Positions 57,835 to 64,000 of a DNA stretch of 64,000 bases are shown in pieces. Position 1 is the stretch's first letter. Every line of letters begins with the position of its first letter. A model generated the notes under the pieces. That model ran no database searches, was not told where the DNA came from, and saw only the letters and a program-made list of their open reading frames with translations. Location: positions 62,001 through 126,000 of the forward strand of contig CAJUSW010000009.1 in the NCBI GenBank assembly GCA_910589485.1, given 5' to 3'. The DNA is from an uncultured Duncaniella sp. (lineage in GTDB: Bacteria; Bacteroidota; Bacteroidia; Bacteroidales; Muribaculaceae). The position numbers and the translations under genes are program-made.

Positions 57835-59535
57835 TCATTTCGCGCAATCGTCGACGAGCTGGCGGGTGATGCGCATGGCACAGAAATTAGGTCCGCACAT
57901 GGTACAGAAATGATCATCGTCCTTGTGGCTTTCCACATAATACTGACGGGCGCGCGCCGGGTCGAGCGAGAGATTGAACTGATCCTTCCACCGGAACTCG
58001 AAACGGGCTTTGCTCATGGCATCATCGCGCAACTGTGCTCCCGGATGGCCCTTGGCTATATCGGCGGCATGAGCGGCAATCTTGTAGGTGATCACACCGT
58101 TGCGCACATCCTCGAGATTGGGGAGGGCAAGATGCTCCTTGGGGGTCACATAACAGATCATGGCTGTGCCCATCCATGCAATCTGAGCCGCTCCGATGGC
58201 CGATGTGATATGATCGTATCCAGGCGCGATGTCAGTAGTGAGCGGGCCGAGTGTATAGAATGGAGCCTCGTGGCATTTCTCGATCTGCCGGTCCATATTC
58301 TCACGGATCTTGTGCATAGGCACATGTCCGGGGCCTTCGATAAGTACCTGTACATTGTGTCGCCATGCTATTTCGGTGAGCTCGCCAAGGACGTCCAGTT
58401 CAAGGAACTGAGAGCGGTCGTTGGCATCGTGGATCGAACCGGGACGCAGACCGTCGCCAAGTGACACGGCCACGTCGTAGGCAGCAAGAATCTCGCATAT
58501 CTCATCGAAATGGGTGTACAGGAAATTCTCCTCGTTGTGGATCACCGCCCAGCGGGTCATGATGGATCCTCCGCGTGACACAATGCCAGTAAGGCGTTCC
58601 TGCACCATGTCGGCATGCGCCCTGAGCGCACCGGCATGGATGGTGAAGTAGTCCACACCTTGCTCGGCCTGCTCTATGAGAGTGTCGCGATATATCTCCC
58701 ATGTGAGATCCTCAACCTTGCCGTTGACTTTCTCAAGGGCCTGATAGACGGGGACCGTCCCGACGGGAACGGGACAGTTGCGTATGATCCATTCGCGGGT
58801 CTCGTGGATATTGTCGCCGGTGGAAAGATCCATGAGGGTGTCGCCTCCCCAGTAACAGCTCCACACGGCCTTGCTGACCTCCTCCTCGATGCCTGACGAG
58901 AGGGCTGAATTGCCTATATTGGTGTTGAGTTTCACCAGGAAGTTCTTGCCTATGATCATAGGCTCGGCCTCAGGATGATTGATATTGGCGGGGAGTACCG
59001 CCCTTCCGGCAGCAATCTCATCCCTGACAAATTCGGGTGTGATATGGCTCGGAATACCCATGGCCTGTGCATTATTGTTCTCGCGGATAGCTACATATTC
59101 CATCTCGGGGGTGATTACGCCCTGTCTGGCGAGAGCCATCTGGGTGATTCCCCTCCCGCTTACAGCCCTGCGGGGTGCATAGCGGTGGGCGAAGCGGATG
59201 GAATCGAGCGACTTGTCCTCCTCGCGCATACGACCATACTCGGATGTGATGCGAGGGAGCAGTTCGAGATCATCGCGCGAGGCTATAAGCTCCTCGCGGA
59301 TACGGGGTAAACCGGCATTTATGTCGACCTTGACGGCGGGGTCGGTGTAAACACCGCTTGTGTCGTAGACGTAGACCGGAGGATTGTCGGTCATAATCTT
59401 CTCACCACCGTTGACATTGACTGTGGGGGTGAGGTTGACACGACGCATAGCAACTTTTATGGGGAACAGTTCTCCCTCGATATATACTTTTTCGGACCCC
59501 GGATAGGAGTTCACATTGATATTCTCAATAGTCAT
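57835..59535 (-). CDS. thiC: Phosphomethylpyrimidine synthase ThiC
   Basis: A 566-residue non-canonical radical-SAM enzyme that rearranges aminoimidazole ribotide to HMP-P. The C-terminal cluster motif CTMCGPNFC (C-x-x-C-x4-C) is present near residue 545. Other conserved stretches include R-G-G-S-I-M-T-R-W and LGDGLRPGSI. It lies between thiG and thiH with short gaps. Length matches the common form. Confidence 0.96.
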   Translation of the reverse strand: MTIENINVNSYPGSEKVYIEGELFPIKVAMRRVNLTPTVNVNGGEKIMTDNPPVYVYDTSGVYTDPAVKVDINAGLPRIREELIASRDDLELLPRITSEYGRMREEDKSLDSIRFAHRYAPRRAVSGRGITQMALARQGVITPEMEYVAIRENNNAQAMGIPSHITPEFVRDEIAAGRAVLPANINHPEAEPMIIGKNFLVKLNTNIGNSALSSGIEEEVSKAVWSCYWGGDTLMDLSTGDNIHETREWIIRNCPVPVGTVPVYQALEKVNGKVEDLTWEIYRDTLIEQAEQGVDYFTIHAGALRAHADMVQERLTGIVSRGGSIMTRWAVIHNEENFLYTHFDEICEILAAYDVAVSLGDGLRPGSIHDANDRSQFLELDVLGELTEIAWRHNVQVLIEGPGHVPMHKIRENMDRQIEKCHEAPFYTLGPLTTDIAPGYDHITSAIGAAQIAWMGTAMICYVTPKEHLALPNLEDVRNGVITYKIAAHAADIAKGHPGAQLRDDAMSKARFEFRWKDQFNLSLDPARARQYYVESHKDDDHFCTMCGPNFCAMRITRQLVDDCAK

Positions 59536-59560
59536 CGTGATTGGTGTGGTGTCGCGTGGA

Positions 59561-60337
59561 TCAGAGGTTAAGGAATGATGTGAGCGGGCTGGTGGCCGAT
59601 GCTGAATCGGATATTGAGCCGAGGCCTGCGAGATACGCTTTCCGGCCGGCCTCGACCGCGAGGCGGAATGCTACAGCCATTTCCACGGGGTTGCCGGCAA
59701 CAGCGATTGCAGTGTTCACAAGCACCGCGTCGGCTCCGAGCTCCATGGCGTCGGCTGCATGTGACGGTGCTCCGAGTCCGGCATCAATCACAACAGGCAC
59801 ACGGCTTTCGGCAATTATTATCTCAAGCAGATCGCGGGTCTTGAGGCCCTTGTTGGTGCCGATAGGTGCGCCTAACGGCATCACGGCGGCGGTGCCTACA
59901 TCCTCGAGTCGCTTGCACAACACTGGGTCGGCCTGAATATAGGGGAGTACTTTGAAACCCTGTGAGGCAAGGATCTCAGTGGCCTTCAATGTCTCGATGG
60001 GGTCAGGGAGCAGATATTTGGGGTCGGGGTGGATCTCGAGCTTTATAAAATCTGTTCCGAAACAGTCCCTGGCGAGATTGGCGGCAAGCACAGCCTCCTC
60101 GGCGGTCCTAACCCCTGAGGTGTTGGGGAGCAACTGCACATTGTCGCGGTTGATGTGGGCGAGCATATCGTCCTCCTCGCCATGTTGCATGTCGATGCGT
60201 TTCATTGCAACTGTCACCATCTGAGATCCGGACGCGAGGATGGATTCGAGCATGAGCTCATTGGAGGAAAATTTCCCAGTGCCGACAAATAAGCGGGATG
60301 AGAATTCCTTGCCACCTATAATAAGAGAGTCGTTCAT
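59561..60337 (-). CDS. thiG: Thiazole synthase ThiG
   Basis: A 258-residue TIM-barrel enzyme that condenses deoxyxylulose 5-phosphate, dehydroglycine and ThiS thiocarboxylate into the thiazole phosphate. Visible motifs are GTGKF (residues 20-24), the LPNTSGVRTAEEAV region and the FIKLEIHPD strand, whose Lys forms the imine with DXP, followed by P-V-V-I-D-A-G-L-G. It is directly upstream of thiC. Confidence 0.95.
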   Translation of the reverse strand: MNDSLIIGGKEFSSRLFVGTGKFSSNELMLESILASGSQMVTVAMKRIDMQHGEEDDMLAHINRDNVQLLPNTSGVRTAEEAVLAANLARDCFGTDFIKLEIHPDPKYLLPDPIETLKATEILASQGFKVLPYIQADPVLCKRLEDVGTAAVMPLGAPIGTNKGLKTRDLLEIIIAESRVPVVIDAGLGAPSHAADAMELGADAVLVNTAIAVAGNPVEMAVAFRLAVEAGRKAYLAGLGSISDSASATSPLTSFLNL

Positions 60338-60385
60338 AATATAGATCCTTATTTATTATATAGATCCTTATTTATTGTTGAGTTT

Positions 60386-61006
60386 TTATTTATTGTTGAG
60401 TTTTTCGAGCAGATTGCGGGTGTATTCCACAGGATCGTCGGCATTGAGGATCGCTCCGCTTACGGCCACGCCATTGACGCCGGTCGCCATTATGGCCGGG
60501 ATGTCATCGATAGTGATTCCGCCAATGGCTACGATGGGAAGTGTCATACCCGAGTCTCTCACGGCTTTTACAATTTCGCGGTATCCGTCGATCCCGAGTA
60601 CAGGTGAGAGATTGGATTTGGTAGTAGTGTAGCGGAAGGGACCGAGGCCTACATAGTCCACGTCCCATCCACGGAAACGGATTATGTCATCGGCCGTATT
60701 GGCAGTAACGCCGATTATGGCTTCGGCACCCATTGTCTCACGAGCCTGGAGCGGATTCATGTCGTTTTTCCCGAGATGCACTCCGTGAACTCCCATTTCC
60801 ATGGCGAGTTCCACGCGATCGTCGAACACGAGGAAGGCCTCATTTTCCTGGCACATGGGTATGATCTCCAGAGCCGTTTGGCGGAATTCTTCATCGGATG
60901 CATCCTTCATGCGCAGTTGTATCCATTTGCAACCGCCCTCAAGGGCCATCTGGACTTCTTCGGCGATACTGTAGCGATCGCTCGGATGGGTGATAAACAT
61001 TAACAT
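60386..61006 (-). CDS. thiE: Thiamine-phosphate synthase ThiE
   Basis: A 206-residue TIM-barrel enzyme that joins HMP-PP and thiazole phosphate to give thiamine phosphate. Landmarks are WIQLRMKDAS (pyrophosphate contact, residues 31-40), DDRVELAMEMGVHGVHLGKN and the V-G-L-G-P-F-R-Y-T-T-T-K segment. It overlaps the upstream thiE-like gene by seven bases. There is a 48-base gap to thiG containing three copies of a short TTATTTATT-type repeat. Confidence 0.93.
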   Translation of the reverse strand: MLMFITHPSDRYSIAEEVQMALEGGCKWIQLRMKDASDEEFRQTALEIIPMCQENEAFLVFDDRVELAMEMGVHGVHLGKNDMNPLQARETMGAEAIIGVTANTADDIIRFRGWDVDYVGLGPFRYTTTKSNLSPVLGIDGYREIVKAVRDSGMTLPIVAIGGITIDDIPAIMATGVNGVAVSGAILNADDPVEYTRNLLEKLNNK

Positions 61007-61602
61007 ATTGAAAATCTTTTGTATTTGTTTGCAAAATTGAAAATATCGTCAGGCGAAGCGCTCCAGGGTATTGCACCGAGCATGGCGTAGCCTGAGAAAT
61101 TATATGGGGAAAGTTGTGAGATATTGTCGGGCGAAATGCCCCCCAAGGCGATCACGGGAGTAGCAACTCTGTCGAGCATGAGCAGTTGTTCCCGGGAGAA
61201 AGCCGACGGGTAGGAGGACTTGGATATGCTGTCGAAAACGGGGCTCAAAGTGACGTACTTATACATGCCGGGCGGACAATCGGCCAATTCCGGTATGGAA
61301 TGGCATGACCGGCTCAGCGCTCCATTATACTGCCGAGGGGCCGATGGACAACGGCGATTGAGATGGAGGCCCCCTAAATTGAATTCGTTTATAAGGTCGA
61401 AGTGGCCGTGAAGGACAATGCGGGAGTGTAATTCCTGGGGGATGCTCTCGATAATGCGCCTGATCTCGTTGCGGGATGCCCCGGGATGCCTCAGGTGCAC
61501 ACGAAACCATCCGGCGTTCAATAAAGCCGAGATTTTATCACCCTCCAGTTCCACAGGATCCTCTGGGGTGATAGCTATGAGCCGACGCGGTCTATCCTCC
61601 AT
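61000..61602 (-). CDS. Second ThiE/TenI-like protein
   Basis: A 200-residue protein with the ThiE/TenI TIM-barrel pattern (H-L-R-H-P-G-A-S, V-L-H-G-H-F-D-L, G-G-L-H-L-N-R, T-L-S-P-V-F-D-S-I-S-K, V-I-A-L-G-G-I). Compared with ThiE, several phosphate and Mg contacts are changed (DDR is HGH). It is probably a TenI-like thiazole tautomerase or a divergent ThiE. It overlaps thiS by 11 bases and thiE by 7, so the three are translationally coupled. Confidence 0.8.
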   Translation of the reverse strand: MEDRPRRLIAITPEDPVELEGDKISALLNAGWFRVHLRHPGASRNEIRRIIESIPQELHSRIVLHGHFDLINEFNLGGLHLNRRCPSAPRQYNGALSRSCHSIPELADCPPGMYKYVTLSPVFDSISKSSYPSAFSREQLLMLDRVATPVIALGGISPDNISQLSPYNFSGYAMLGAIPWSASPDDIFNFANKYKRFSIC

Positions 61603-61792
61603 AAAAAGCCTTGATGATTACGATTTTATCGCCCTCGTTCAGCTTGGTATCTGCTCTTGAAGCCGAGGGGATTACAGTCCCGTTGACAGCCGTGGCTATT
61701 CCCTGGGGGGAGATGCCTTTGGCTTCGAGAGCATCCAGCAAAGTGGCGTTTTCGGGGACCGGGATGGTTATGTCATTGATTGTTACGTTCAT
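61592..61792 (-). CDS. thiS: Sulfur-carrier protein ThiS
   Basis: A 66-residue ubiquitin-like protein ending in the essential Gly-Gly (F-Y-G-G), whose C-terminus carries the thiocarboxylate sulfur for thiazole formation. T-A-V-N-G-T-V-I-P, in the middle, is typical. The adenylating partner thiF is not found in this window. The upstream intergenic gap is completely occupied by a repeat element. Confidence 0.92.
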   Translation of the reverse strand: MNVTINDITIPVPENATLLDALEAKGISPQGIATAVNGTVIPSASRADTKLNEGDKIVIIKAFYGG

Positions 61793-61810
61793 AATTCAGA
61801 TATAACATTT

Positions 61811-62150
61811 AGAGGGTGTTTAAAAATAAATGTTAAAACCAGAGTCCAATCTCATGAGGTTGTTTCGGTCATGAAAAGAGGGAGCATAGCAGTGGCTATG
61901 TGGCCGATTTTCAGGGCTTAAACAGCCCATGAGATTGGATGCGAATGAGGTAATATCTACTCTTATCATAGTAATCATGATGTCTATTATTTAAATAAAA
62001 CAAAGAGAGCTTTGCTGCATGGATGTCTTTTTGGTTAAATTATCCCTAATCCTCGGTCACATAGCTACAGCTATGCTCCCTCTGATTATGAATAATTTAT
62101 CTCAAAAATACATCCACTCTGGTTTAACATTTGTTATTAAACACCCTCTT
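61811..62150. mobile_element. MITE-like element with 34-base terminal inverted repeats
   Basis: The left end AGAGGGTGTTTA...AAATGTTAAAACCAGAGT (61811-61844) matches the complement of the right end at about 62116-62149. The 340-bp interior codes for nothing and carries two hairpins, CCAATCTCATGAGG (61846) with CCTCATGAGATTGG-like 61926-61938, and a second centred near 62067, with CATAGC/GCTATG tips like the 53382 hairpin. No clear target-site duplication is seen. It fills the thiS-thiD gap. Confidence 0.75.
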
Positions 62151-62159
62151 CTGGACGCG

Positions 62160-62984
62160 CTATGGGCGGTCGGGATTATAGTTTTTTAACCTGCGTGGCG
62201 AGAAGAAGTGATTGACAGGGCCATGTCCGGCTCCGGTAGTGACGAAGGAGCCGGCTTCGAGAGCACGGGTTATATACAGCTTGGCCATGTTGACGGCCTC
62301 GGGCAGTTCATAACCGAGAGCGAGATAGGATGCAATGGCTGACGAGAGGGTGCACCCGGTGCCGTGGGTATTGACTGTGTTGACAGCATCGGCCTTTATT
62401 TCGATGCGGTCACGGCAATTGTCGATATAAAGAATGTCGGTCTTGAATTGATCATCGGCGCTGTCGCCCCCTTTGAGCAGAACGTTGCGGCACCCCATGT
62501 CGGAAAATATATGTGCCTGGCGGTCAGGATCATGTTCTCCGGTGAGAGCAACGGCCTCACTCATGTTAGGGGTGAGGAGAGAAGAGAGCGGAAAAATACG
62601 GCTGATGATGAGATCGACGGCATCGTCGGCAAGCAGACGTGATCCTGAGGTCGATACCATCACGGGATCAATCACGAGGTGCTCGGGACGATATTGCCCG
62701 AGCCTGTCGGCAATGACGGAAGCGACATCCTTGCGGCACAACATTCCGGTCTTTATAGCCAAGGGGGGAATGTCGTCCATGATCATGTCGATCTGGTCGG
62801 CCACTATCTGTGGCGTCGCGGGCATTATAGATCGGACTCCGGTGGTGTTCTGGGCGGTGAGCGATGTTATTACCGACATGGCATAACAACCCAAGGCCGA
62901 CATTGTCTTGATATCAGCCTGAATGCCCGCTCCCCCCGAAGGGTCGCTACCTGCAATAGATAAAACCGGGAAGTATCTTCTCAT
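62160..62984 (-). CDS. thiD: HMP/HMP-P kinase ThiD
   Basis: A 274-residue ribokinase-fold kinase that phosphorylates hydroxymethylpyrimidine and its phosphate. The N-terminus carries LSIAGSDPSGGAGIQADIKT (about residues 8-27). The ATP-site C-terminal motif N-T-H-G-T-G-C-T-L-S-S-A is near residue 210, with M-V-S-T-S-G-S-R-L in between. It is the first gene after the TPP riboswitch. A 20-odd-base native gap to thiS seems to have been split by the MITE-like insertion. Confidence 0.95.
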   Translation of the reverse strand: MRRYFPVLSIAGSDPSGGAGIQADIKTMSALGCYAMSVITSLTAQNTTGVRSIMPATPQIVADQIDMIMDDIPPLAIKTGMLCRKDVASVIADRLGQYRPEHLVIDPVMVSTSGSRLLADDAVDLIISRIFPLSSLLTPNMSEAVALTGEHDPDRQAHIFSDMGCRNVLLKGGDSADDQFKTDILYIDNCRDRIEIKADAVNTVNTHGTGCTLSSAIASYLALGYELPEAVNMAKLYITRALEAGSFVTTGAGHGPVNHFFSPRRLKNYNPDRP

Positions 62985-63059
62985 CGCTATTAATATTACA
63001 TACTATGACAAAGCGATGAGCCGGCAATAGGGCACATGCCCCATGCGTGACGTGAATCA

Positions 63060-63135
63060 ATCCCTTCGACGGTACTAACCGTATCAGGTTCAGAGGGTAT
63101 CATCTCAGCCGTCCGTAATGTCCGGCACCCCTTTG
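63060..63135 (-). promoter_or_regulatory. TPP riboswitch (THI element)
   Basis: On the minus strand: GGGGTGCC (about 63132-63125), then GGCTGAGATGATACCCTC, then CTGAACCTGATACGG, GTTAGTACCG, TCGAAGGGA (to about 63060). These are the conserved sequence blocks of the thiamine pyrophosphate riboswitch. It lies 76 bases upstream of thiD and should repress the operon when thiamine pyrophosphate is plentiful. Confidence 0.93.
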
Positions 63136-63141
63136 TCAGCA

Positions 63142-63149
63142 CAAAGTTA
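63142..63149 (-). promoter_or_regulatory. -7 box for thiamine operon
   Basis: TAACTTTG on the minus strand, so transcription would start near 63135, at the 5' end of the TPP riboswitch. Confidence 0.6.
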
Positions 63150-63205
63150 ACTCTTTATATCTATTCTTCCAAAAAAATCTTTTTTAGCCGGCAAAACTGC
63201 CATAT

Positions 63206-64000
63206 TTAACGCGAGTTAATCCGATACAGGATATGAAGTACTATTCCGCGTGACAGCAGATATGACAGAAACGCTATCCATAATCCGTGATTACCCATTA
63301 TGGGATACAGGGAGAAGTAGAGGATGAAATATGTCAGAGTGGCAAATGCCATTGACATGAGCATCTCGCGTGTGCGGGTAATGCCGATAAATACACCGTC
63401 CCACGTGAACGCCAAGAATCCGGCGAGCGGAATGAGAAGCACCCAATTGAAATACTCTCCGGAAGCCGTGATCACGTTGCTGTCCTCGCTCAAGAGGCGC
63501 ATTATCCATTCGCCGGCAATGAAATATATTGCAGTAAATGATACAGCCATGGCAAGGCCCCATCCCAGGAGCGAACGGACACTTTCTCTCAGACGGTCGC
63601 TATCGTTGGCGCCAAGGCAATTTCCGCACATGGCCTCTCCGGCAAAAGCGAAACCGTCCATAAAATAGGAGAAAAGGATGAAAAACTGCATCAGCAGAGT
63701 GTTCACTGCCAATATCACTGTGCCTTGGGAGGCTCCTGCACGGGTGAACCATACTGTTACGGCAATGAGGCAGCAGGTGCGGAGGAAAATGTCGATATTG
63801 ACGGAGAAGAATCTCTTGAGCGCGTGACGCAGGACTACAACACGCATCGGTGGAAATACGGGATGGCATTTACGCCATATGATTACTGCGAATGTGAGCG
63901 CGCCAAGCCATTGGGCGGAGAGAGTGCCGAGAGCGACACCCTCAATTTTCCATCCCAAACCCAGCACGAGCACGAGGCTCACCACAATGTTGGTTATATT
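63206..64000 (-). CDS. MATE/DinF-type transporter, partial
   Basis: The C-terminal 264 residues of a multi-helix transporter; the N-terminus lies beyond the right edge of the window, since the frame stays open to base 64000. At least six hydrophobic helices are visible. MATE/DinF-like features include the A-G-E-A-M-C-G-N-C-L-G-A segment and the final L-S-R-G-I-V-L-H. Convergent or independent relation to the thiamine operon cannot be judged; it ends 56 bases upstream of the operon promoter, on the same strand. Substrate is unknown. Confidence 0.8.
   Translation of the reverse strand, partial: NITNIVVSLVLVLGLGWKIEGVALGTLSAQWLGALTFAVIIWRKCHPVFPPMRVVVLRHALKRFFSVNIDIFLRTCCLIAVTVWFTRAGASQGTVILAVNTLLMQFFILFSYFMDGFAFAGEAMCGNCLGANDSDRLRESVRSLLGWGLAMAVSFTAIYFIAGEWIMRLLSEDSNVITASGEYFNWVLLIPLAGFLAFTWDGVFIGITRTREMLMSMAFATLTYFILYFSLYPIMGNHGLWIAFLSYLLSRGIVLHILYRINSR

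Noticed and set aside
1..64000. CRISPR array, complete insertion sequence or rRNA genes
   Set aside because: No regularly spaced direct repeats with unique spacers, no transposase and no rRNA-like segments were found. The repeats seen are palindromic or long direct copies.

Overview
The window looks like a chromosome segment of a gut Bacteroidales species. It most resembles the Muribaculaceae (Muribaculum/Duncaniella-like), but the family call is an inference. The evidence is a short primary sigma factor without region 1.1, many TAnnTTTG promoter boxes, DUF4270 and DUF4861 proteins, a rhamnogalacturonan-degrading cluster, a DPP5-like S9 peptidase and an OMP_b-brl_3 TonB-type receptor.

Region 1 (about 1-18.3 kb) is the right-hand part of a prophage. 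It holds a partial divergent membrane gene, the tape measure gene, a tail hub-like protein, a very large modular tail fibre split in two by a frame break, a coiled-coil fibre, two tandem fibre paralogs, a lysis cassette (GH108 muramidase and a probable u-spanin), and a small divergent control region with two near-palindromic operators. Both fibre paralogs have an ATG leader that must change frame at a GGG-UAA site to reach the main body. No integrase is visible. A tRNA-Thr next to this end is a plausible attachment target.

Region 2 (18.4-31 kb) is host core and accessory DNA: tRNA-Thr, a DUF4270 lipoprotein, a short glycogen-synthase-like protein, rpoD, a three-gene pectin cluster (DUF4861, CE12 esterase, GH28), tilS, an HMA-AraC fusion regulator, a LolC/E-like permease, tRNA-Gly, a Tat-type TIGR04076 protein and an XRE regulator beside about 0.95 kb of AT-rich non-coding DNA.

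Region 3 (31-45.7 kb) holds ridA, a YihY/BrkB membrane protein, a lipoprotein, a RelA-type (p)ppGpp synthetase with an eroded hydrolase domain, murA (active-site Asp instead of Cys), murB, tRNA-Ser, a TPR membrane regulator, a TonB-type receptor, an AraC regulator and a MATE transporter.

Region 4 (45.7-64 kb) holds an unrecognised membrane protein, a block of structured non-coding repeats, an NlpE-like lipoprotein, an aldose-epimerase-like protein, the S9 peptidase, prs, an RluD-like pseudouridine synthase, a PASTA protein, lon and a TPP-riboswitch-controlled thiamine operon (thiD, thiS, a thiE-like gene, thiE, thiG, thiC, thiH). A MITE-like element fills the whole thiD-thiS gap. A partial MATE transporter runs off the right edge. 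Two kinds of dispersed intergenic repeat recur between host genes.
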